Origin: an uncultured Bacilli bacterium
Lineage (GTDB): Bacteria; Bacillota_I; Bacilli_A; RF39; UBA660
Direction: 5' to 3'
Assembly: GCA_947589375.1 (NCBI GenBank)
Contig: CANQAO010000011.1
Span: 1 to 15,757, forward strand
Length of the DNA stretch: 15,757 bases
Part shown: positions 1 through 6,487 of the stretch, in pieces
Layout: every line of letters begins with the position of its first letter
How positions within the stretch are numbered: the stretch's first letter is position 1
Made by a program: the position numbers and the translations under genes
The notes under the pieces: generated by a model
Seen by the model: only the letters and a program-made list of their open reading frames with translations
Told to the model about the DNA's origin: nothing
Databases searched by the model: none

Positions 1-2
1 AT

Positions 3-74
3 TTAAAAATGGATATTTCCACGATAACCAAAGCTACTGGTTTATCTAAACAAGCAATCGAAAATTTAAAATAA
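3..74 (+). CDS. C-terminal end of an Rpn-family (PD-(D/E)XK) nuclease/transposase-like protein, partial
   Basis: Only the last 23 codons are in the window, ending at TAA 72-74. The tail reads MDISTITKATGLSKQAIENL, the helical 'I..I...TGLS...I..L' ending common on Rpn family recombination-promoting nuclease / putative transposase (PD-(D/E)XK) proteins, where it looks like a degenerate helix-turn-helix. The catalytic part lies outside the window, so function rests on the tail alone. A bidirectional hairpin terminator follows at 93-119. Other proteins with a short HTH-like tail could end the same way. Confidence 0.5.
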   Translation, partial: LKMDISTITKATGLSKQAIENLK

Positions 75-92
75 ATTAGTTTAAAAGTCACT

Positions 93-119
93 AAAAAAGC
101 TAGAATTTCTAGCTTTTTT
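93..119. terminator. Bidirectional intrinsic terminator
   Basis: A 12-bp stem (AAAAAAGCTAGA against TCTAGCTTTTTT) with a 3-nt loop has T-runs in both directions. It serves the Rpn-like tail on the plus strand and the surface protein on the minus strand, whose stop codon at 118-120 overlaps the arm. Confidence 0.85.
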
Positions 120-906
120 ACATGTTAGCAAATAAATTTTTCTTACGAATTACTACATAAGCTAAACCTAAACCAGCTAAAACAATAACTCCACCAGCAA
201 TTGGTAAATTTAGTCCAGTTTTAGGGTTTTTATTCGTTGCGACATTAGGATTATTAGGATCATTCGGATTATCGGGATTACCAAATTTTTCTAAACAATC
301 ACCCATTGGATCTTTATATTTTTTAAGATCCATTAATTTAGTTTTATATGGATCCCCACTTAAGGTACTTTGCTTACCTTGGGTCTTTGTATTAAATGTA
401 TTTAAATCAAATACTACCGATGCATATTCTTTTTCATGATATTTACCATAATTAAGATCTTTTCCTTCAGTAACAGTTACACCATATTCGCTCCAATTAC
501 TGGTACTAACACCTTGATTATCGCCAACTTTATATTGATCTAAAATAGCATAAAACATAGCAGTTACAAAATAATCATCAGTATAACGGCAATAAATTAG
601 ATTTTGATCACTTCTATTTTGACGATTCTTTGGATCATACGTATAAGTTATTTTTTTCTGCCCTTCATCATATGTAAATTTAATAAAATAACCTTTATAT
701 ACTGGATTTGTAAGCGATACTTGAATCTCTTTTTGGCCTCCTGGATTAACATCAATGGTATAGCCATCAGCACCGGCACTTTCAACTAAAGTTTTAAATC
801 TATTGGCAAGATTATCCCATTGAACTTCTAAAGCACTCGCACTACCAATTCCAAAAAAACACATAGCACATAAAATTGCACTTATTAAACAAAATTTGAT
901 TTTCAT
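118..906 (-). CDS. Secreted surface protein with NPKTG sortase signal, function unknown
   Basis: The 262-aa product has a signal peptide (MKIKFCLISAILCAMCFFG, then SASA before the likely cut), an unrecognised extracellular region of about 180 residues, and a short Pro/Asn/Asp linker (about 210-226). NPKTG follows at about 227-231, then a hydrophobic helix and an RKK tail: a complete cell-wall sorting signal of the NPxTG type. A sortase would therefore anchor it to peptidoglycan; no sortase gene is in the window. The start is the ATG at 906, because AGAAGG is 7 nt upstream of it; the in-frame ATG at 912 is only 1 nt from that ribosome site. The body is rich in Tyr, Asp and Lys and I recognise no domain. 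It is monocistronic, with a good promoter at 935-963 and the terminator at 93-119. Confidence 0.85.
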   Translation of the reverse strand: MKIKFCLISAILCAMCFFGIGSASALEVQWDNLANRFKTLVESAGADGYTIDVNPGGQKEIQVSLTNPVYKGYFIKFTYDEGQKKITYTYDPKNRQNRSDQNLIYCRYTDDYFVTAMFYAILDQYKVGDNQGVSTSNWSEYGVTVTEGKDLNYGKYHEKEYASVVFDLNTFNTKTQGKQSTLSGDPYKTKLMDLKKYKDPMGDCLEKFGNPDNPNDPNNPNVATNKNPKTGLNLPIAGGVIVLAGLGLAYVVIRKKNLFANM

Positions 907-934
907 TTCCATACCTTCTTTCTATCTTAGTTAA

Positions 935-963
935 ATCATATCAAACTTGTCTTTGAAAGGCAA
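935..963 (-). promoter_or_regulatory. Sigma-A-type promoter of the surface protein gene
   Basis: On the minus strand: TTGCCT (958-963), 17-bp spacer, TATGAT (935-940), with a TGA extended -10 element. It ends about 30 bp before the start at 906. Two TTTGACA words (plus strand 989-995 and 1001-1007) lie just upstream of the -35. Confidence 0.7.
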
Positions 964-1134
964 TATATGTTTATAAAAATGGTTTTTGTTTGACACTTTT
1001 TTTGACATTTTTTGCTTTTACTACCTTTCATTTTTATTATTTACAATTTTTAAAAATATATAAGTTTTTTTAATTTTTATAAATATTTATTTTAAATTTG
1101 CGCATATTAATATTATTTAAAGATATTTTAACTT
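964..1134. other. AT-rich intergenic stretch, no gene seen
   Basis: The spacer between the surface-protein promoter and the PBP terminator is dominated by A and T runs. The only pattern noted is the pair of TTTGACA words spaced 12 bp apart. I see no open frame with a ribosome site and no RNA-like structure. Confidence 0.5.
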
Positions 1135-1162
1135 TTAAAAATAAAAAGGACGCTTGCGCCCT
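1135..1162 (-). terminator. Terminator of the mraZ-PBP operon
   Basis: On the minus strand AGGGCG-CAAG-CGTCCT forms a 6-bp stem with one G-T pair, followed by TTTTATTTTT. The TAG stop of the PBP gene (1161-1163) overlaps the left arm. The dcw transcript therefore ends after the PBP. Confidence 0.85.
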
Positions 1163-3341
1163 ATTTATCTTTAACCTCTGAATATTTTTCAGATAAAGTA
1201 ATTTTAATTTTTTTATTACTAACATTATCCCCTGGTTTAACACTCTGACCAGTGACATAACCATAACCATCAATTTCGCAGTTATAACCTAAAGCATTCA
1301 TTAAATAAATGACTTCACTGCGCGAATAACCTTTTAAATCTGGCATTTTATTTTTATCGCCATTAGTAATTAATATTACCTTATCATAAGATAAAATCTT
1401 CTCACCTTTGCTGGGATACTGGCCAATAATCTTATCGCCAGTACCAATAATAACTGTTTTAATTTTTTTATTTTCTAAATCAGCTTTAATATTTTCGGTT
1501 TTTTTATTAGTATAAGAATCTAAAGTGAAAAGTTCCATCGTACTTTTACTTGTGACTTCCGTAAACATATTACGATATTTAGCCATATTCTTCATTAAAT
1601 TAGTTACCGCTGTACTAAGCATGGTAGAAGTTCCGACATTTGGCTTTTTAATGGCAGCATAAATAATAACTTCAGGATTATCTTTAGGAAACATACCGGC
1701 AAACGAATAGATATAAGCGTTATCACCTTCTAAATAACCTCCCGTTTTACTGGCAATTTGGGCCGTTCCCGTTTTACCAATTACATCAAAGCCATCAATT
1801 TTATATCTTCGCCCCGTCGCTCCAGGATCTGCACTATTAACGACATTATTCATTAAACTTTTAATTTTTTCAATAGTTGGCTGGCTGACTAACCTTTCAG
1901 TTTTTTCAACTTTACGTTTATAAGTCGTTTCACCAGTATTTGGGTTAACAATTTTTGAAACAATATGTGGGGTTAAAGCTTTACCATCATTCGCAATTAG
2001 CGATAAAGCTTTTAAATGCTGAACCGCCGTTGTTTGAATACCTTGTCCAAAAGCGGCATTGGCAACCTCTACTGGATATTTGAAATTAATTTTACCTGCC
2101 ACTTCCCTCGATAAATCAATACCAGTGGTTTTCCCAAAACCATATTTATTAAGGCAAGTTCTTAAATCATTTTTATCAATAAAACGTTGCATCATATGAC
2201 TAACGCCGACGTTACTAGAATATTCAAAACCTTTATCAAAGGTAATGGTGCCCCATCCATGATTATTCCAATCTTTAATAGTGGCATCAGCAACATCGAT
2301 ACTACCAGATTTAAAAGTATCATTGCCATTATAAGTACCTTTTTCAAGTGCACACATATAAGTATATATTTTCATGGTACTACCTGGTTCAAAAGCATTG
2401 GATACTAATAAATTTTCATAGTCTTTAATATCTCTTTTATTAGGGTTAAATGATGGGGTCGAAGACGAAGCTAAAATATCACCAGTTTTGGCATCCATAA
2501 CGGTCATAATGGTAAACTCTGGTTTGAATTCTTCTTCCATGGTTTTAACTTCCGTTTCGACAAATCTTTGAATACTAGAATCTAAAGTTAAATAAATATT
2601 GCTGCCATCAATCGCCTCAATGCGGGTTTCTTTAGTATCGGGAATCTTATACCCAAAGCGATCTTGTTGGTATTGCAGATAACCATCAGTACCTTTTAAA
2701 AGTTCATCAAAACGAGCCTCGATTCCAAGTTCGCCATCTATCGAAGTCACAATTTTACCATTTTCATCTTTCTTTTCATTGGTTTTCGCATAGCCTAAAA
2801 TATATGAAGCAAAGTCACCATTAGGATAATATCTTTTATAATTTTCAGTAAAATCAATGCCTGGTAAATTCAAATCTTCAATTTCCCCTTTTTTTAATTC
2901 GGTAAGATCTCTACCAGCGGTACCTATTTCAATTTGATATTTATTTTCTTCTTTACCTTTAATTAAACGTTTTTTTAAATCCTCAGCATCAATGTCTAAA
3001 ACTTTCGCTAAAGCTTCGGCCGTCGTATCAATATCTTTAACGTGATTGATTTTAGTTTTCGTACTTCGATTTTCATTTAAATAAGCAATTAAGGTATAAG
3101 AAGTGACATTGTGTGCGAGAACATCACCAGCAGCATCATAAATAGTCCCGCGATGCGCTACTAAAGGTTTAGCAATCGTATTACGGTTAGCGGCAAATTC
3201 TTTAATATTATGGCCATTAATCGTTGGCGATAAAGCTAGATAACAATATCTTCCAAATAAAATACAAAGGCATACAAAAAAAACAAAAAAGACTTTCCAT
3301 GGAAGTTTCCAAAATTTACTTTTTCGTTTTTGTTTGTTCAC
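1161..3341 (-). CDS. PASTA-domain penicillin-binding protein (FtsI/PBP2x/SpoVD type transpeptidase)
   Basis: Class B PBP of 726 aa that cross-links peptidoglycan at the septum outside the membrane. In order: basic cytoplasmic tail, one transmembrane helix (about 15-36), dimerisation/pedestal region beginning at HRGTIYD, and a transpeptidase domain with the three expected motifs. These are S321-T-M-K324 (EPGSTMK), S375-S-N377, and K523-T-G (GKTGTAQ). Two C-terminal PASTA domains follow (about 602-661 and 663-720), as in PBP2x and SpoVD. The start is the GTG at 3341: AGAGGTG precedes it by about 5 nt and begins at the ftsL stop, while a TTG at 3368 would overlap ftsL without a ribosome site. 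It is the last gene of the cluster. FtsI and SpoVD roles cannot be told apart here. Confidence 0.95.
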   Translation of the reverse strand: MNKQKRKSKFWKLPWKVFFVFFVCLCILFGRYCYLALSPTINGHNIKEFAANRNTIAKPLVAHRGTIYDAAGDVLAHNVTSYTLIAYLNENRSTKTKINHVKDIDTTAEALAKVLDIDAEDLKKRLIKGKEENKYQIEIGTAGRDLTELKKGEIEDLNLPGIDFTENYKRYYPNGDFASYILGYAKTNEKKDENGKIVTSIDGELGIEARFDELLKGTDGYLQYQQDRFGYKIPDTKETRIEAIDGSNIYLTLDSSIQRFVETEVKTMEEEFKPEFTIMTVMDAKTGDILASSSTPSFNPNKRDIKDYENLLVSNAFEPGSTMKIYTYMCALEKGTYNGNDTFKSGSIDVADATIKDWNNHGWGTITFDKGFEYSSNVGVSHMMQRFIDKNDLRTCLNKYGFGKTTGIDLSREVAGKINFKYPVEVANAAFGQGIQTTAVQHLKALSLIANDGKALTPHIVSKIVNPNTGETTYKRKVEKTERLVSQPTIEKIKSLMNNVVNSADPGATGRRYKIDGFDVIGKTGTAQIASKTGGYLEGDNAYIYSFAGMFPKDNPEVIIYAAIKKPNVGTSTMLSTAVTNLMKNMAKYRNMFTEVTSKSTMELFTLDSYTNKKTENIKADLENKKIKTVIIGTGDKIIGQYPSKGEKILSYDKVILITNGDKNKMPDLKGYSRSEVIYLMNALGYNCEIDGYGYVTGQSVKPGDNVSNKKIKITLSEKYSEVKDK

Positions 3342-3351
3342 AGTAACACCT

Positions 3352-3648
3352 CTATTCGTTAACAACAATTATATTATCATTATTATACGCTAGTCCCATC
3401 TCTTTGACAACACCTTTGACATTTTCAAATGATGTAAGTTCGTTGACTTTCATTGTTAAACTTTCATTTTTCTTTTCTTGAGTATCGATATTATATTTAA
3501 TTTCTTCAATACTCATTTTAAGTTCACTAACCATGGCGCCACAAAAGGTCTTGATGCCTAGTGAAAAAACAAAAGCAAAAATAATGACAAAATATAGTAA
3601 TTTTTCACCTTTAGTTATTTTTGATTTTTTCATTTTCTTTTTTGCCAT
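3352..3648 (-). CDS. ftsL: FtsL-like septum protein
   Basis: A 98-aa bitopic protein: basic cytoplasmic N-terminus (MAKKKMKKSK), one transmembrane helix (about 17-39), then an extracellular heptad-like helix and a conserved-looking end (VKEMGLAYNNDNIIVV). Size, topology and place between rsmH and the PBP fit FtsL, a partner of DivIC/FtsB in the divisome; sequence identity in this family is too low to rely on alone. Its start overlaps the 3' end of rsmH by 38 bp and AAAGGA lies 9 nt upstream of the ATG, so translation is probably coupled. Its TAG stop directly precedes the PBP ribosome site. Confidence 0.82.
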   Translation of the reverse strand: MAKKKMKKSKITKGEKLLYFVIIFAFVFSLGIKTFCGAMVSELKMSIEEIKYNIDTQEKKNESLTMKVNELTSFENVKGVVKEMGLAYNNDNIIVVNE

Positions 3649-4564
3649 AGTTATCGATCCTTTCTATTACACGCATTCTGGCGCTACGACTTCGTGGATT
3701 ATTTTTAATTTCTTCTTTGCTTGGCGTAATACTGGCAATTACTTTAAATTTAGGCCTATAAGCTTCAGGAATTACTGGTAATTTACGTAATTCATGAGGA
3801 ATGCTACTTACTTCATTAAATATTTTTTTGCATAATCTATCTTCTAAAGAATGAAAAGTAATGACACATATACGCCCACCCGGTTTTAATAGTTCAAGTG
3901 AATCTTTAAGCGCTTTTTCGAATACTTCTAATTCGTGATTGACTTCGATCCTAATGGCTTGAAAGCTTTTCCTAGCCGGATGCCCCTTTTTACGATACTT
4001 TTCAGGCACGCTATTTTTAATAATTTCCGCGAGCTCTAAAGTACTATCAATTTTTTTAGTTAACCTATATTGAATTATCGCTTTAGCAATACTGCTAGCG
4101 TACTTTTCCTCACCATATTTATACAAAATACGTTTAAGGTCTTCATAAGCATAAGTATTAACTACCTCATAAGCAGTTAAAGCACTATCCCTATCCATAC
4201 GCATATCAAGCTTGGCGTCTTGGTGAAAACTAAAGCCCCTTTCTGCATTATCTAATTGTGGTGACGAAACTCCTAAGTCAAATAAAATACCATCAGCTTG
4301 AACATTTCTTTTATCAAGTTCCTTTTGGATATTAACAAAATTAGTATTGATAATTTCATAATTATCACCACAAGCTTTTAATTTATCTAAAGCATGTTTG
4401 ATCGCTTCTTTATCTTGCTCAAAAGCATAAAGGTAACCTTCAGGAATTTTTGACAAGATATGTGAGCTATGGCCACCATAGCCTAAAGTAGCATCGACCA
4501 CAATACTATCTTTTCTCAAATTTAAATATCGTATAGCTTCTTCTAATAAAACGCTTATATGCAT
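3611..4564 (-). CDS. rsmH: 16S rRNA (cytosine(1402)-N(4))-methyltransferase
   Basis: The 317-aa product methylates N4 of C1402 in 16S rRNA using S-adenosylmethionine. Diagnostic motifs are DATLGYGGHS (24-33, SAM-binding loop), FDLGVSSPQLD (95-105), GFSF with DMRMD (about 110-124), ARKSFQAIRIEVN (197-209), ITFHSLEDR (235-243) and the closing NPRSRSARMRV (289-299). Length is normal for the family. The ATG at 4564 has AGGAGG 4 nt upstream. It lies 8 nt after mraZ and overlaps ftsL, the usual order at the head of a dcw cluster. Confidence 0.97.
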   Translation of the reverse strand: MHISVLLEEAIRYLNLRKDSIVVDATLGYGGHSSHILSKIPEGYLYAFEQDKEAIKHALDKLKACGDNYEIINTNFVNIQKELDKRNVQADGILFDLGVSSPQLDNAERGFSFHQDAKLDMRMDRDSALTAYEVVNTYAYEDLKRILYKYGEEKYASSIAKAIIQYRLTKKIDSTLELAEIIKNSVPEKYRKKGHPARKSFQAIRIEVNHELEVFEKALKDSLELLKPGGRICVITFHSLEDRLCKKIFNEVSSIPHELRKLPVIPEAYRPKFKVIASITPSKEEIKNNPRSRSARMRVIERIDNYGKKENEKIKNN

Positions 4565-4572
4565 AAAACCTC

Positions 4573-5007
4573 CTAGATATTTAAATTAGATGAAAATAAA
4601 TTATCAGCTATTTCAGATAGATTATCTTCATTTTCATCGATGAAGCCATTCCATCTATCTTCGCTCCAGATTTCTAGTCTGTCGCCGACTCCGATGATAA
4701 CGCAGTCTTTTGTTAAATCAGCGTATTTAATTAGTGGTGAAGTGATATTGATGCGTCCTTGTTTATCGAAAGCTGTGGTTGTCGCTCCGGATAAGAAGAA
4801 ACGCATAAAATTACGGGCATCTTTGACATTTGGTAATTCTTGATATTTACTGACAATTTTATCCCAGACATTTCGTGGATAAACAAATAAACAACCATCA
4901 AGTCCACGAGTTACGATAAAATTTTCACCTAACTCGTATCTTATTTTTGACGGAATCGTTAATCTTCCTTTGTCATCGATTGTGTGATGATACTCACCCA
5001 TAAACAT
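4573..5007 (-). CDS. mraZ: MraZ transcriptional regulator of the division cluster
   Basis: The 144-aa product opens with MFMGEYHHTIDDKGRLTIPS, the standard MraZ start, and has the two AbrB-like swapped-hairpin repeats of the family (DKGRLTIP near 13-20 and DKQGRINI in the second half). MraZ binds direct repeats upstream of its own gene and controls the dcw operon. I place the start at the ATG at 5007 because the family begins there and GGGTGAT lies just upstream; an in-frame ATG at 5031 would add eight residues that lie over the operator. It is the first gene of the operon. Confidence 0.95.
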   Translation of the reverse strand: MFMGEYHHTIDDKGRLTIPSKIRYELGENFIVTRGLDGCLFVYPRNVWDKIVSKYQELPNVKDARNFMRFFLSGATTTAFDKQGRINITSPLIKYADLTKDCVIIGVGDRLEIWSEDRWNGFIDENEDNLSEIADNLFSSNLNI

Positions 5008-5013
5008 AAAATC

Positions 5014-5028
5014 ACCCACTTTCCCCCA
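5014..5028 (-). promoter_or_regulatory. Probable MraZ operator (TGGGN repeats)
   Basis: On the minus strand TGGGG (5024-5028) and TGGGT (5014-5018) are separated by GAAAG, giving a 10-bp period. This matches the TGGGN-5-TGGGN boxes described for MraZ in E. coli. Only two clear boxes are present, and the second overlaps the ribosome site. Confidence 0.65.
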
Positions 5029-5050
5029 CATTCATACACTGTATACCACT

Positions 5051-5079
5051 ATATTACTATTTTAAGGGATACTTGTAAA
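5051..5079 (-). promoter_or_regulatory. Promoter of the mraZ-rsmH-ftsL-PBP operon
   Basis: On the minus strand: TTTACA (5074-5079), 17-bp spacer, TAATAT (5051-5056). The predicted start of transcription falls just upstream of the MraZ boxes, so bound MraZ would block early elongation or initiation. Confidence 0.65.
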
Positions 5080-5141
5080 GAGTTTTTTGTATATTTTTAC
5101 ACTTTTTTTGAAAGTTTACACAAACCTTTATTTATTTTAGA

Positions 5142-5170
5142 TTTACAATTAATTTAGGGTGTGCTAATAT
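5142..5170 (+). promoter_or_regulatory. Promoter of the 5193 gene
   Basis: TTTACA (5142-5147), 17-bp spacer, TAATAT (5165-5170) with a TGC extended -10. Both hexamers are identical to those of the divergent mraZ promoter. Confidence 0.7.
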
Positions 5171-5192
5171 TAATAATAGAGGAGTTAGTTTT

Positions 5193-6062
5193 ATGAAAAA
5201 AATATTAATTGAAGTGAGTTATTCTGCCCTATCTTTTGCTTATTGTAGTCCAAAAGCTTCAGATTCGGACTTCAGTAGTATTACCGAAAATGGTATTAAT
5301 AGGATTATTACTACTGAAGACTATATAAGTAAGAAATTTGATTTATTTAAAACTTTTTTGACGCAAATGCATGATAAAAATAACATTAATACTTTAACTT
5401 TAAGTGACTATAGCTTATTTGCTTTAGCATTTGACCTTACCCATGAAATTTTTGAGTTTGATAATGTAATTTTTAAGCCATTAGGCAATTTGCCCGAGGA
5501 AATTTATAACTTAATTACCGCAAACAAGTTTAAAGTAAATAATTTAAATTGTTACAGCATGACTAAAGAAATGTTTGATAACTTAAAGGCTAAAAATATA
5601 AATGTCGAAATTGAAAGTACGTTATTTTTTAATAGCCGGCTATTTTCCCATAACAACTTTCAGACTTATGAAGATTTAGCTAATAAGGAAATTATCGAAT
5701 TTGATTTCGAACCTGATGAATATGATTATGATGATTTTAATAATTTCTTAAAATCAAATGAAAAACTCCATACTATTGATATTAAAAAATATTATCCGCA
5801 TGTTTTAGAAAACCTCATTGATATTTTAAAGGAAAATAATAAAGATGATATTGCAATTAATCTTTACGAAAATAAGGGTGATGTCTTTAAAGACGAAGAG
5901 GAAATTGAAAAGATCAGCAAAAAATACCATAAAGACTTTTATATTACGATTGTTTATTCAGATGATTTTCGTCACAAAAGAAATAAACAAATGATGACTA
6001 TTATTTTTTCTATTTTCATTCCTTTAATTTTAATTGGTTTAATTATATATTTACTCACCTAA
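5193..6062 (+). CDS. Tail-anchored membrane protein of unknown function, divergent from mraZ
   Basis: I do not recognise this 289-aa protein. It has no signal peptide, a soluble region of about 265 residues, and a single hydrophobic helix at 267-288 ending one residue before the C-terminus, preceded by basic RHKRNKQ. It is therefore probably anchored by its tail with the body in the cytoplasm. An acidic patch rich in Asp and Tyr lies near 168-182 (FDFEPDEYDYDDF). The opening MKKILIEVSYSALSFAY resembles a beta strand of an actin-like or Rossmann-type fold, but no motif confirms this. GAGGAG is 8 nt upstream of the ATG. It has its own promoter and the terminator at 6061-6088. Its position suggests, without proving, a cell-envelope or division link. 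Confidence 0.85.
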   Translation: MKKILIEVSYSALSFAYCSPKASDSDFSSITENGINRIITTEDYISKKFDLFKTFLTQMHDKNNINTLTLSDYSLFALAFDLTHEIFEFDNVIFKPLGNLPEEIYNLITANKFKVNNLNCYSMTKEMFDNLKAKNINVEIESTLFFNSRLFSHNNFQTYEDLANKEIIEFDFEPDEYDYDDFNNFLKSNEKLHTIDIKKYYPHVLENLIDILKENNKDDIAINLYENKGDVFKDEEEIEKISKKYHKDFYITIVYSDDFRHKRNKQMMTIIFSIFIPLILIGLIIYLLT

Positions 6063-6088
6063 AAAGAAGTCCATGGACTTCTTTTTTT
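6061..6088. terminator. Bidirectional terminator, perfect palindrome
   Basis: A 26-bp perfect palindrome centred on CCATGG (AAGAAGTCC / GGACTTCTT) has A and T runs at both ends. It stops the 5193 gene from one side, overlapping its stop codon, and the tiny membrane gene at 6087-6218 from the other. Confidence 0.9.
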
Positions 6089-6218
6089 AATAATAAAGCC
6101 AAGAGCCTAATAAAATAGCAAGTAAGATATATAATACTAAGATAATTAAATATCCATTACTATTAGTTTGCGCTCCACCACATGGATTACCACATGGATT
6201 TTCATTTTTGCAAGCCAT
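6087..6218 (-). CDS. Tiny Cys-containing membrane protein, YjcZ-like
   Basis: A 43-aa frame with an ideal ribosome site (AAGGAGG, 6 nt before ATG). The N-terminal half is short and polar with a doubled N-P-C-G motif (NPCGNPCGG); the C-terminal half is one hydrophobic helix (YLIILVLYILLAILLGSWLY). The helix resembles that of the tiny YjcZ-type sporulation proteins and of its neighbour at 6239-6322, so the two may be distant paralogues. It ends at the palindromic terminator. Function is unknown; a role in the spore envelope is inference from the family. Confidence 0.75.
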   Translation of the reverse strand: MACKNENPCGNPCGGAQTNSNGYLIILVLYILLAILLGSWLYY

Positions 6219-6238
6219 AGTTACCTCCTTCTAGAGGC

Positions 6239-6322
6239 TTAGATCCAAGCCCCAAGTATAATTATTAAAAGAATAAATAATACTAAAACGATTGCCGCAG
6301 CGCTTACGCCTGTGTTACACAT
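6239..6322 (-). CDS. YjcZ-family tiny transmembrane (sporulation) protein
   Basis: A 27-aa product: MCNTGVSAAA followed by IVLVLFILLIIILGAW. This is the signature of the tiny YjcZ/TIGR01732 membrane proteins of Bacillus relatives, typically a Gly/Cys-rich start and then 'ALIVVLFILLIIVGA'. AAGGAGG lies 8 nt upstream of the ATG. It is transcribed ahead of the 6087-6218 gene (20 nt apart), so the two form a small operon. Members in Bacillus are annotated as sporulation proteins but their exact job is not settled. The match is by eye but covers nearly the whole protein. Confidence 0.85.
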   Translation of the reverse strand: MCNTGVSAAAIVLVLFILLIIILGAWI

Positions 6323-6352
6323 ATAATCATCCTCCTTTTTATCTTTTCACAT

Positions 6353-6361
6353 TATTTTATG
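6353..6361 (-). promoter_or_regulatory. Possible sporulation-sigma -10 element of the tiny membrane genes
   Basis: On the minus strand CATAAAATA fits CATAnnnTA, the -10 pattern of SigK (and loosely SigE). An AC dinucleotide cluster lies 14-18 bp upstream where a SigK -35 would be. No good SigA promoter was seen in this position. A nine-base match in AT-rich DNA is weak evidence. Confidence 0.3.
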
Positions 6362-6410
6362 GGAATCTTAAGTTTGTGTGAGTGTTATTACTTAAATTAT
6401 TGAAAAAATA

Positions 6411-6439
6411 TTGTTTTTTCTTAGGAAATTTGCTATTAT
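6411..6439 (+). promoter_or_regulatory. Promoter of prsA
   Basis: TTGTTT (6411-6416), 17-bp spacer, TATTAT (6434-6439) with a TGC extended -10. The predicted start of transcription falls at about 6446, within the left arm of the inverted repeat at 6444-6467. Confidence 0.7.
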
Positions 6440-6443
6440 AAAT

Positions 6444-6467
6444 ATGTATGAAAAAATACACATACAT
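6444..6467 (+). repeat. Inverted repeat in the prsA leader
   Basis: ATGTATG (6444-6450) and CATACAT (6461-6467) are perfect inverted copies 10 nt apart, just downstream of the -10 and upstream of the AGGAGGAG ribosome site. It could be a repressor operator or a small 5' hairpin. Confidence 0.5.
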
Positions 6468-6487
6468 CATGAAATAGGAGGAGAAAG

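Noticed and set aside
4640..4843. Plus-strand open frame inside mraZ
   Set aside because: It is antisense to a well-conserved gene, has no ribosome site and resembles no family.
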